Shown here: positions 55,270 to 63,576 of the stretch, in pieces | Position numbering within the stretch: the stretch's first letter is position 1 | Layout: every line of letters starts with the position of its first letter | Assembly (NCBI GenBank): GCA_965199245.1 | Contig: CBDAQP010000003.1 | Location: 1,087,404 to 1,151,403, forward strand | Length of the DNA stretch: 64,000 bases | Source: Carbonatibacter sp965199245 | GTDB taxonomy: Bacteria > Pseudomonadota > Alphaproteobacteria > Kiloniellales > Kiloniellaceae | Reading direction: 5' to 3' | The notes under the pieces: generated by a model | Seen by the model: only the letters and a program-made list of their open reading frames with translations | The model's database searches: none | What the model was told of the DNA's origin: nothing | Translations under genes and position numbers: made by a program

Positions 55270-56613
55270 TTAGACCTTGTAGGGGCCAAGTTCGCCGGGG
55301 AAGAAATCAGGCGCGTAGCTGACCTGTTCTGTGGGAACCTGTTGCACCACTTCCAAAAGGTCGAACTGGCTGGACGGGTTTTCGTTTCCGCGCACAACAA
55401 GGATTTCCTTGAAACACTGGTGGTCTTCGGCACGATAAAGCGTCTTCCCATTGCCCATACCGTCAAACTCAAAGCCTTCCAGAGCCTTGATGACCTCTGG
55501 TGGGTAGAAGGTTCCTGCCATTTCACAGGCATTGGCATAGAGCAGAGTCTGGACATAACAGGTATGTGCCGCCTGTGACGGTGGGAAGCCGTATTCCTGA
55601 CCAAAGGAACGAACAAAGGCCTGCGATGCCTCATCCCTCAATGACCAGTTCCAGTTGGTTGTACCGAGAATTCCCTTGGCATTCTCACCCGCACCCCGGG
55701 CCATCAAACGCGAATAGAGCGGCACAATAATTTCAAAGTTTTTGCCATTAACCTGTTTATCACGCAGGCCAAACTGAACAGCCTGGGTCAAGGAATTGAC
55801 CATATCCTTGCCATAGTGGTTCAGGATCAATGTATCCGCACCAGAATTGAGGATTGGCGCAATATATTGGGAAAAGTCACCTGCCCCAACAGGGGTTTTA
55901 ACCGTGGCCTGCGTTTTCCAACCCAAGGCTTCGGTTGTGTTTTTGATTGATTCCTCAGATGTCCAGCCCCACGTATAGTCCGCTGTCAAGTGATAGGCCT
56001 GGCGTTCAGTTCCCATTTCCTTTTTCAAAACAGGCCCCAAAGCCGCCCCGGACATATAGGCGTTGAAGAAGTGGCGGAAACCATAGCGACGGCGATCCTT
56101 GCCCGTTGTGTCATTGGAGTGGGTCAAGCCCGCCATGAAAATAACACCGGCTTCTTGGCACAGGGACTGAACAGCAATCGCGACACCGGATGACGACCCG
56201 CCAGACACCATCACAACGCCGTCTTTTTCAATCATACGTTTCGCAGAAGCCCGCGCCGCATCAGATTTGGTCTGTGTATCACCCGTAACATATTCGACCT
56301 TTTTGCCCAAAATTCCGTTACCTTTGAGGCTGGAAGGCTTGAAAGTTTTCATCATTCCGCCATCACCTTCGCCGTTGAGGTGCTTGACCGCCAACATAAA
56401 GGCTTTCAATTCATCCGCACCCTCATCGGCATAGGGACCCGTTTGCGGCACATTGAAACCCAGCCTGACCGTCGGGCTACTGCCCGGATTATTCACAAAA
56501 TCCTGCGCATGACTCCCACGCACAAAAAAAGTCGGCGCAACCAAACCACCCGCTACAATAGTCGAGCCTTTCAAAAATCCGCGACGATTGACGGAATCTG
56601 ATATTTTCCCCAT
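55270..56613 (-). CDS. livK: Branched-chain-amino-acid-type periplasmic binding protein
   Basis: A 447-residue binding protein of the type I fold. The N-terminus has a twin-arginine motif (NRRGFLKG), a hydrophobic stretch and RGSHAQD as cleavage site. The mature part has VRLGFNVPQTGPYADEGADEL, MVSGGSSSGVAIAVQSLCQE and a HLTADYTWGWTSEES segment. The last resembles proteins that bind amides or urea-like ligands, so livK is a class label, not a ligand claim. It opens the operon. Confidence 0.92.
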   Translation of the reverse strand: MGKISDSVNRRGFLKGSTIVAGGLVAPTFFVRGSHAQDFVNNPGSSPTVRLGFNVPQTGPYADEGADELKAFMLAVKHLNGEGDGGMMKTFKPSSLKGNGILGKKVEYVTGDTQTKSDAARASAKRMIEKDGVVMVSGGSSSGVAIAVQSLCQEAGVIFMAGLTHSNDTTGKDRRRYGFRHFFNAYMSGAALGPVLKKEMGTERQAYHLTADYTWGWTSEESIKNTTEALGWKTQATVKTPVGAGDFSQYIAPILNSGADTLILNHYGKDMVNSLTQAVQFGLRDKQVNGKNFEIIVPLYSRLMARGAGENAKGILGTTNWNWSLRDEASQAFVRSFGQEYGFPPSQAAHTCYVQTLLYANACEMAGTFYPPEVIKALEGFEFDGMGNGKTLYRAEDHQCFKEILVVRGNENPSSQFDLLEVVQQVPTEQVSYAPDFFPGELGPYKV

Positions 56614-56726
56614 CCTGAACCTTCCTTACTTTTCGCTTGAAAAAAGAAATACCCCGGCGCACACAAAAGCACACCACGCCCCATTTTGTCGCATGTCCGA
56701 CAAGTGAAGGCAAATAGATTTTCGGC

Positions 56727-57440
56727 TTAAAATGTTTTTGACGATCCGCTCCAGGGTCGCAAAAAGTCTGGAAGACCCGCGATTGACTCGAAGACGACAT
56801 CCGCACAGTCACAGAGGTCATCACGATCGGCTGGCCCCGTCAAAACCGCAACCCGCGCCCCCACACACGCACGCTGGGCGCAGATCATATCGTGTTGCGA
56901 ATCACCGACAACGGCAACCTCAGCCGGTTTCACGTCCACCCGCTCACAAAAGGCCCACACCATCCCGGGGTCAGGCTTGACCCCAAAACCCGAATCACAC
57001 CCGCAAACAAAATCAAAAAAATCAAGAATACCTGCTTGCTCAAGCTGAGCCAGCGCACTGTCTTGCGTATCGTTGGTCGCCACGCCAAGCCGCACCCCCG
57101 CCCCTTGGAGTTCGCGAAAAAGCGGGTGCAGATCACAAACGGGAACAAGCGGCAAACCCACCAAAAATCCCGTACAATCGCGCAAAATATCCTCGACCCC
57201 AACGCCATTGAGACAGTTCGCCCAAGCTGTACACAGCTCATCCAAAGACCCCGCCACAACGAGTGAGCCGGGAACAAAACATCCGTTTTTTTCATCAAAG
57301 CCACAAACCTGCGCCAAGTGATGGCGCAAAGACAGATCATTGCCCGCCAACCTGTCCAGCACCCGAGAACAAAAGACAGTCCAAGTGTCTTCAAAGCGAA
57401 AAAGTGTCCCGTCCTTATCAAACAAAACAGCCCGGATCAT
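56727..57440 (-). CDS. HAD-superfamily phosphatase (phosphoglycolate-phosphatase-like)
   Basis: A 237-residue hydrolase. Motif I is LFDKDGTLF, motif II GVATNDT, motif III FGVKPDPGMV and motif IV VGDSQHDM; all catalytic residues are present. The cap domain is helical. It lies 14 bp after the phosphodiesterase fragment, so the two were probably one transcript. Confidence 0.88.
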   Translation of the reverse strand: MIRAVLFDKDGTLFRFEDTWTVFCSRVLDRLAGNDLSLRHHLAQVCGFDEKNGCFVPGSLVVAGSLDELCTAWANCLNGVGVEDILRDCTGFLVGLPLVPVCDLHPLFRELQGAGVRLGVATNDTQDSALAQLEQAGILDFFDFVCGCDSGFGVKPDPGMVWAFCERVDVKPAEVAVVGDSQHDMICAQRACVGARVAVLTGPADRDDLCDCADVVFESIAGLPDFLRPWSGSSKTF

Positions 57441-57453
57441 TGCGCCTTCCTCC

Positions 57454-57837
57454 TCAGCCCAAAAAGGGCGCGGCAGTCATGGTATCCAGAATTTTTACCC
57501 CCATCAGGTGCAACACCGTTGGAGCCAGTTGCACCTGATCCAGCAATGTGTGCTCTGAAATCAGGGTTGTTCCCTGCCCAAAATAATAGAGAGCAAAATC
57601 TTGCTGGGTCTCTTCGCGCCCACCGTGGTGTCCACGCACATTCTGCCCGTGGTCGGCGGTCACAATGACATCATAGCCCGCCCCTTTCCAACGAGTCATA
57701 AAAGGCGCGAGCTGTTCATCAAGCGTAAAAATTGCCTGATCCATCGGCGTACAGTCATGGCGAAACCTGTGCCCCATCGAATCAAGTGTACAGCTGTACA
57801 CCCGTATTAACCTGGCGTGATGAGCGATTTTGTGATG
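57454..57837 (-). pseudogene. Alkaline-phosphatase-superfamily phosphodiesterase, C-terminal fragment
   Basis: About 115-125 residues of a type I phosphodiesterase/nucleotide pyrophosphatase: LDSMGHRFRHD (metal-binding region), VIVTADHGQNVRGHHGG (metal-binding DHG) and LDQVQLAPTVLHLMGV. The N-terminal two thirds with the nucleophile Thr/Ser are absent; the frame meets a stop at 57838-57840. The truncation lies close to an IS5-type relic, which may have removed the 5-prime part. Confidence 0.8.
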
Positions 57838-57879
57838 TTATGTTTTTTTATGCTTTTTTGAGGGAGTGGGACGCGGAGA

Positions 57880-59206
57880 GGTTTTTTCAGTTCGCACTGA
57901 ACAAATCCTAAGTCATTGCTATTTCGAAGCGTTGGAGGCGTTGTGAAGTATTCGGTTTTGACGTTTTCGTCGTCCTGATCACCGCATTGATGACCCGGAC
58001 AAGCCAAAACGCGATGGCGTTCAGGATCAACCGCATGTTATGGCCGCCAGCAAGGCATTCATGGCGTCTCCAGTCTGGCCTTTCAGGACGTTCCGATCAA
58101 GGCGGCCATCGGTTTTCATCTGTCCGATGGTGGCCTCGATGGCCGACCTTCGTTTGAGTTCGCGCGTCATCTGCGGACTCAATCCGCGCGTGCGCCCTGA
58201 CAGCATGACCGAGGCCTCGCCCTCGTCATTGTGGCCGCGATAGCCCCTGTCGACGTAGACCCGTTCCGGTTCGACTCCAGTCATCCGGGCGGCCCGGGCC
58301 ACTGTGTCGGCCAGAGTATGGCCATCTGCCCCGGAAACTTTTCGCCCAGACCTTCGCGGTTGGTGGTCGCAATCCCGACCTTGGCACCAAACTCGTAAGG
58401 GGTGCGCGACTTACCTTTGGCGATGCAGGCGACTTCCGGAGCGTGCAGGGCATAGAGCCTGTTCCTGTCCCCGGGCTGTTGCATCAGAAGACGCCAGGCC
58501 CAACAGTTTCGCAAAACGGGTCTCGAGGCCAGCGTTCCCGGCAATCTTACGGACAATATCGCGGAAAACCCGGCCCGGACAGGTCTTCAGTGTCCTGATC
58601 TCGCGGCGCATGCGCCGGAACTGTCTGGCATGGGCGTAACGCCCGGCCATAAGGGCAGCGCGTCTGGCCACACGGGTGTGGCTGCGGCGCAGAACAATGC
58701 CGTACCGTTTGGCCTGAGGGCTTGCAGTGCTTTCAGATACAGACGGCTGTCGGTGGGGTAAGCTATGGCCCTGGGTTGAACGCCACCGTAATCCGCTCGA
58801 AGCTGCTGTCCTTGACCGTCAACCGCAACACCGACCGTCGCCGACAGAACCTGCTCCATGCCTGCGGAACCGACACGCTTGCGCCAGCGCGTCATCGTGC
58901 TGGAGTCAATCGGCAGGCGGTGCTGAAAAAAATCAAAACCGCAAAAATACGGCCAGTAGGGGTTCTCAACCCACCGTTCCACAACCTCATCAGGTCGTGC
59001 ATGTGTTTCAGATCGTGCAGCCCGACCATCAAACGCGTTGGTTTCGCAGGACGGCGGCCTGTCGTGCTTGCCAAAGGCCTCATCAAATGAGGACCAGGAC
59101 ATCAAGCTGCTCAGACGTATCAGATTATGTTCTTTGTCGATGATGGCATCAAGGCGTTCGCGAAAGAGGTCGGCGTTGCGGCTGCCTGGGCGTCATGAAA
59201 ATCTAC
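57880..59206 (-). mobile_element. IS5-family element, degenerate
   Basis: The transposase homology runs on the minus strand from about 59200 (RLDAIIDKEHNLIRLSSL, MSWSSFDEAFG) to about 57908 (RFEIAMT, stop). Recognisable parts are EEVVERWVENPYW-like VERWVENPYWPYFCGFDFFQ, RLPIDSSTMTRWRKRVG, AIAYPTDSRLY, GRYAHARQFRRMRRE, ERVYVDRGYRGH and KRRSAIEATIGQMKTDGRLDRN. At least four frame changes break it. Terminal inverted repeats were not located by eye, so the outer limits are approximate. Confidence 0.82.
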
Positions 59207-59310
59207 TAGAAAACAGGGGGTGAAAGCGGTCTTGCTGGCATTTTCCAATATTTGATTCACTCTGGGAATCCCTATTATCCAAGAACTTCAGAGTTTTTCA
59301 GCGCGAACTA

Positions 59311-59448
59311 TATATCCAAAGCTGGCTAAAGGTGCTGAAGAACGACAAGCGCGCCATCTTCGCCGCAGCCGCCCACGCGCAGCGTGCCGCAGATTTTCTG
59401 CACAGCCAACAGCCCCAACTTGACGAGTCCACGGAGGTTGCCGCGTAA
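59311..59448 (+). pseudogene. ArdC-like antirestriction protein, C-terminal fragment (copy 1)
   Basis: About 45 codons reading YIQSWLKVLKNDKRAIFAAA and ending STEVAA, stop at 59446. This matches the end of ArdC-type (zincin metallopeptidase) proteins of conjugative plasmids. No start or N-terminal domain is present; the IS5 relic lies just before. It overlaps the left copy of the 222-bp duplication. Confidence 0.75.
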
Positions 59449-59589
59449 GCGGCAATTCATGGTAGAGCAAAATTTTCGTCCGCCCATCCTGGCGGACGAG
59501 TCCTTTTCAGGATGAAAGTAAGCGAATTTCAGAAAAACACCCCAAAGAAACCAAATTTCATTGCTTGTAAGCGTTTTTCATGAGATGAT
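59368..59589 (+). repeat. 222-bp direct duplication, left copy
   Basis: Matches 63315-63536 at a constant offset of 3947 bases with no gaps and about eight mismatches. It contains the last 26 codons of the ArdC-like frame, a spacer and two GTAAGCG repeats 49 bp apart (59518 and 59567). The right side is cut by the left end of IS630-B copy (c). Confidence 0.9.
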
Positions 59590-59591
59590 TA

Positions 59592-60701
59592 TACCAATTC
59601 CATAAAATAAAGACTCTCTGGTCCTGGCGCGTGAGCAGATTCTGTGATTCAAGGAAGGACACAGTTTTGGAGATTTGCCATGGGTCAGCCCCTTCCGCTG
59701 CGTCAGGATGATGACGCATCCCGTCTTCGCCGTCTTGCCCGGCACTCAGCAGATTCGAACCAGACGCGCCGCTTGCTTGCCCTTGCAGTCATCTATGATG
59801 GCGGCAGTCGCAGTGAAGCCGCGCGGCGTTGGTCGTCAAATTGTTCGTGATTGGGTGTTGCGTTTCAATGCAGAAGGTCCGGACGGGCTTTTGCAGCGGT
59901 CGAGGAGCGGGCGACCGGCCAGTGAGGCCCGGCTTGCTGCCCTGATTGCCCGCGTTGAAACAGGGCCATTGCCTGCTATCGATGGTGCGCTGGCGACTTC
60001 TGGATCTGGCGCAGTGGTTATGGGAGGACTATCGCCTCAGCATCAGCGAAAGTTGCCTGAGTGCCACCTTGCGCAAACATGGATACAGGACATTGACGGC
60101 CCGACTGCGTCATCATGGCCAGAACGGGCATGCGATTGACGCATTTAAAAAAACTTCCCCGCCGAAATAGCCTCCCTGCACGCCAGAATTGGTCCGGCTG
60201 TCCCGCTGGACATCTGGTGGCAGGATGAGGCGCGTGTTGGCCAGAAGAACAGCATGGTGGGCCAAACAGGGCACACGGCCTGTGGCAGCAAAAGACCAGC
60301 GCACAAAATCCGCCTGGATATTCGGGGCGATCTGCCCCGCCCGGGGGGGCCGCGCTTGTCCTGCCGCAGTGCAATACCTGCGGGATGCAAGGGCACCTGG
60401 AAGAAATATCGTCACAGGTCGAACCCGGTTGCTGTCATTATCCTTGACAAGGCGGGCTGGCACACCACCGGCAAACTGGATATTCCCGACAATATCACCC
60501 TGTTGCCGCCACGCAGCCCTGCCCCGATCGAAAATGTCTGGCAATATTTGCGACAAAACTGGCTGTCAAACCGCGTCTTTCAGGACCAGATCGTTTCCCT
60601 CTGTTGTGACGCATGGAATAATCTCACCGACAGGCCATGGAAAATCAGGTCCATTGGGTACAGAAAATGGGCCCATGGGTTCTAACTTTCAGGAATTGGT
60701 A
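59592..60701 (+). mobile_element. IS630-B copy (c), degenerate, inserted in hsdM
   Basis: An element of about 1.1 kb bounded by TA, with inverted ends ATACCAATTCCATA / ATACCAATTCCTGA. The transposase begins at about 59681 (MGQPLPLRQDDDASRLRRLAR) and is homologous throughout but shifts frame near SSNCS/GRQIVRDWVLRFNAEG and again later. The C-terminal parts ILDKAGWHTTGKLDIPDN and ENVWQYLRQNWLSNRVF remain. The right end falls inside hsdM. Confidence 0.88.
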
Positions 60702-60702
60702 T

Positions 60703-61170
60703 GAGACGGTGTCCGGGTGCAGATCAATGGTGCAGAAACGCTCGAACACCTGAAACAGGATGTTGCCGTCATTCAAGCGCTTCAGGATCGGTGAAACGGA
60801 ATTTCTCAAGAAAGATGTCACGGACATCGGAGAAGGCGGTGACATAGGCGACCAAATTCTTGTGCAGGTCGCACAGGTCTTGGCCACGCAAACTTGCGAA
60901 GGTAAAACGGCTGGTGTTGTAAACTCGGATATTGTCCCCTGCAGCATCGAACAGGATCATATCTCGGGTATCGTCATCGATCTCACCGGGCAGTGAGGCT
61001 TCGGCATCCAGTACGGCCTGCTTGGTCTTTTCCAGCAGGCAGTCGAGGCGGCGCAGCACCACAAACGACAGGACGACCTTACCATATTCAGATTGCTTGA
61101 AGTCCCCGCGTAGGATTTCAGCGATAGACCAAGTGAGTGAGCCGAGATTGTCGATTTTTGTATCAGCCAT
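60703..61170 (-). pseudogene. hsdM: Type I restriction-modification methyltransferase, N-terminal part
   Basis: From the ATG at 61170: MADTKIDNLGSLTWSIAEIL, RGDFKQSEYGKVVLSFVVLRR, DDTRDMILFDAAGDNIRVYNTSRF, then DIFLEKFRFTDP, followed after one frame change near 60780 by ILKRLNDGNILFQVFERF and LHPDTVS. This is the HsdM N-terminal helical domain; the SAM-binding NPPF region and the rest are gone because IS630-B copy (c) begins at 60701. The start overlaps the fic stop (ATGGCTGA), showing original co-translation. Confidence 0.87.
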
Positions 61171-62680
61171 TAGCGTGCCTGTCGGTGTTAAATGAAGTTG
61201 GAATGGTAAGACGAATGCCGCTTGCATCTGCCTCGCTGGGGTCAAGAAAGGCATGGCAGTCGGTGAGGATATGCCGGGTGGGTGTAAGCGTTTGCCAAGG
61301 GATGGCGCAAGTCCATTTCTGAGCATAATCCAGAGTGCGGATTAGCGGTTCTGGCCGTCCGGTTTGAGAGAGGGCTTTGAGGGTGCTGAGATAGTTATTA
61401 CGGTAGATGGTCGGGATAAGCATGCGCTCTTCCCCAGCGGCGATGAGTTCGGCATTCATCATGATCCGGGCAAGGCGGCCATTGCCATCGGCAAAGGGAT
61501 GAATTTCCGAGATCAGGAACATCATGAACACGGCGCGGGCAAAGGGCGATTCTAGGCTGTGATACAGCGCAAACCCTTGCTCCATGGTGCCCAGCACCAG
61601 CTCCGGTTCGACAAAAGTGGTTGACCCTGCCCGGTTGCCAGTGAGCTTGAATTCGCCAGGCCGCTTGTCAGGGCGACTGCTCATGACGATGGCATGGCGC
61701 GATTTCAGCTGGGCGACCAGATCATCAAAGTGCTTGGGGAGCTGGCGCAAGGCATCGGTATCTGATACCAGCCGCCAAGTGCCCAGCACATCGTGGGCAT
61801 CCTGAGGCCGTTCAGCAGGGATACGGCCTTCAAACACAATATCGGCGGCTTCTTCCACCGCAAATTCTGTGCCTTCAATGAAGTTGGAGAAATAGGCTTC
61901 AAAAAAAGCCAGCGTGGCCTGAGCGGTGCTATCCCGCTCCGGGGTCAAGCGAATGATAGGCGGATGGGTACGCAATGCCGTATGCAGGGTCTGGAATAAT
62001 TCCAGGCGCGGCGGATCATAAGGGCGGCCTGCATGCCGGGCCAGTGCTGCCGGGGCATTCAAAGCCGCTTCGCGGGTGCCGAGCAGGCTGCCAATCAAGC
62101 TATCCAGCTTTTGCGCTTCTTCCTTCAGGTCAAGCGCAGGTGCGAGACTGCGAATTTCATCGCGCAATTGGTTGAGGCTATCCTCCCCACTGATGCGCAG
62201 AATTTTTTCCAGCCTTTCTTCGATTTCTTCTTGGGTAAGGGTTCTCGGCAACTGACCGCCACGGCTGCGCGAGGCGCGCATATTCTCCAGAAATGCCCGC
62301 GCCGTGGAGCTGAGATACAGGCCATTGATGAACGGCTGATCTGAGGGCAGAGGCCCCTCACCCCGGCGAGGCCGCAAGGTGAGGCGCGGCAGGTCTATAT
62401 CAGCACCCTTGGTCGTGACCAGGCAGATGGAGCCATCCTTGGCCGGGGCATTCTCCAAGGCGGTGCGATCCGCAACCAGCCCGCCGGGGAAATAGCCTGC
62501 TACAATCGGCCACAAATTGCGGCGGATGATGGCCTCGTCCGTATCGGTTAAATTCCGGGTATAAAGCCGTGAGGCCAGCTTGCGAAGCTTTCCTGCTTGC
62601 ACAGCGCGGCTCACCGCCCGGCTGATGCTAGTATCGGAAACAAAGGCCTCTGGCCAGCTGGGGGTGGAAAAATCCGGCAT
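61163..62680 (-). CDS. fic: Fic-domain protein with AbiEi-like N-terminus and inhibitory motif
   Basis: A 505-residue intact protein. Residues about 15-130 resemble the AbiEi winged-helix antitoxin region (AVQAGKLRKLASRLYTRN, FPGGLVADRTALENAP). A linker and helical part follow, then SNFIEG at 265-270, which fits the (S/T)xxxE(G/N) inhibitory helix of Fic proteins placed N-terminal to the core (class II). The catalytic HPFADGNGRLAR is at 394-405, complete with His. Fic enzymes transfer AMP or other nucleotides to target hydroxyls. The ATG at 62680 has AGGAG about 9 bases upstream; 12 more codons are open. The stop overlaps the hsdM start, tying it to a type I restriction locus. Confidence 0.9.
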   Translation of the reverse strand: MPDFSTPSWPEAFVSDTSISRAVSRAVQAGKLRKLASRLYTRNLTDTDEAIIRRNLWPIVAGYFPGGLVADRTALENAPAKDGSICLVTTKGADIDLPRLTLRPRRGEGPLPSDQPFINGLYLSSTARAFLENMRASRSRGGQLPRTLTQEEIEERLEKILRISGEDSLNQLRDEIRSLAPALDLKEEAQKLDSLIGSLLGTREAALNAPAALARHAGRPYDPPRLELFQTLHTALRTHPPIIRLTPERDSTAQATLAFFEAYFSNFIEGTEFAVEEAADIVFEGRIPAERPQDAHDVLGTWRLVSDTDALRQLPKHFDDLVAQLKSRHAIVMSSRPDKRPGEFKLTGNRAGSTTFVEPELVLGTMEQGFALYHSLESPFARAVFMMFLISEIHPFADGNGRLARIMMNAELIAAGEERMLIPTIYRNNYLSTLKALSQTGRPEPLIRTLDYAQKWTCAIPWQTLTPTRHILTDCHAFLDPSEADASGIRLTIPTSFNTDRHANG

Positions 62681-63135
62681 TAAACATACTCCTACGGATA
62701 CATTAGAGAAATTCACCCAGTTAACAAGAAAAATTTGGGAATTTTACGCATATAAGGTTATGCAAAGCTCTATTTCTGGCTATTATTGTGATATGGCATT
62801 GGGCAGGAGACGACCTATACCGGCAAAAATACCCGATTATACCCGAAACAGCAGCTGCCCCATCAGGCTGCTGTGATGTGTCGATCAACTCGCAGACATG
62901 CGAGGCCGCCAAGGTGTCGTTAAAGAGAGGCCCCACAGCCTGTGCTGCGTGGGCCTCCTTGCCCCGTCCAGCTCCTTTGATTGCCTATGGGGCTGGAGCT
63001 GCGTCCTGACAGGTGCCTGTCGGGACTGACGGGGTGGCTGGGATCAATCTTCAGCCTCGTCTTCACGGGACTGGCGTTTGATCTGCTGCTTTTGTCTGCG
63101 GACATTGACAAGGCTTGTGTCGATCATGTCTTTGA
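62681..63135. other. Region upstream of fic with a hairpin and an unidentified coding tail
   Basis: About 450 bp without a complete gene. It must contain the fic promoter; the part at 62690-62790 is A/T-rich. A minus-strand frame entering from the IS630-B fragment reads about 29 residues (KDMIDTSLVNVRRQKQQIKR, then acidic) and stops at about 63043, which may be the C-terminus of a lost gene. No family recognised. Confidence 0.4.
62925..62962 (-). terminator. Hairpin upstream of fic, likely terminator of the lost gene
   Basis: On the minus strand GAGGCCCACGCAGC pairs with GGCTGTGGGGCCTC (one or two mismatches) around an ACA loop and is followed by TCTTTAAC. It stands about 80 bp after the stop of the unidentified coding tail. 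Confidence 0.55.
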
Positions 63136-63313
63136 TACCAATTCCTGAAAGTCAGAACCCATGGGCCCATTTTCTGTATCCAATGGACCTGATTTTCGAT
63201 GGTCTTTCGGTGAGGTTGTTCCATGCGTCACAACAGAGGGAAACGATCTGGTCCTGAAAGACGCGGTTTGACAGCCGGTTTTGTCGCAAATATTGCCAGA
63301 CATTTTCGACCGG
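63136..63313 (-). mobile_element. IS630-B fragment (d), right end only
   Basis: The element end ATACCAATTCCTGAAAG and the last 55-60 codons (VENVWQYLRQNRLSNRVF, DQIVSLCCDAWNNLTERP). It stops abruptly at CATTTTCGACCGG, where the right copy of the 222-bp duplication starts. Its right end faces that of copy (c) across the fic-hsdM segment. Confidence 0.85.
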
Positions 63314-63314
63314 G

Positions 63315-63536
63315 GCCGCCCACGCGCAGCGTGCCGCAGATTTTCTGCACAGCCAACAGCCCCAACTTGACGAGTCCACGGAGGTTGCCGCGTAAGCGGC
63401 AATCCATGGCAGAGCAAAATTTTCGTCCACCCATCCTGGCGGACGAGCCCTTTTCAGGGTGAAAGTAAGCGAATTTCAGAAAAGCACCCCAAAGAAACCA
63501 AATTTCATTTTTTGTAAGCGTTTTTCATGAGATGAT
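63315..63536 (+). repeat. 222-bp direct duplication, right copy
   Basis: Gap-free match to 59368-59589. It holds the last 26 codons of the ArdC-like frame (stop at 63393-63395), a spacer with an imperfect inverted repeat (CATCCTGGCGGACGAG region), and two of the three GTAAGCG repeats that lead into the second fic gene. Confidence 0.9.
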
Positions 63537-63576
63537 GGGCCGTTGACAAGATTTCACAAGGTGTAAGCGATTTTCA
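63465..63576 (+). repeat. Three GTAAGCG-type direct repeats at exact 49-bp spacing
   Basis: GTAAGCGAATTTCA at 63465, GTAAGCGTTTTTCA at 63514 and GTAAGCGATTTTCA at 63563. The second and third are each preceded at the same distance by ATTTCA plus six bases (63502 and 63551), so the phased unit is about 26 bp. The final A of the third repeat is the first base of the fic start codon. This looks like a multi-site binding array for a regulator or a replication protein. Confidence 0.75.
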
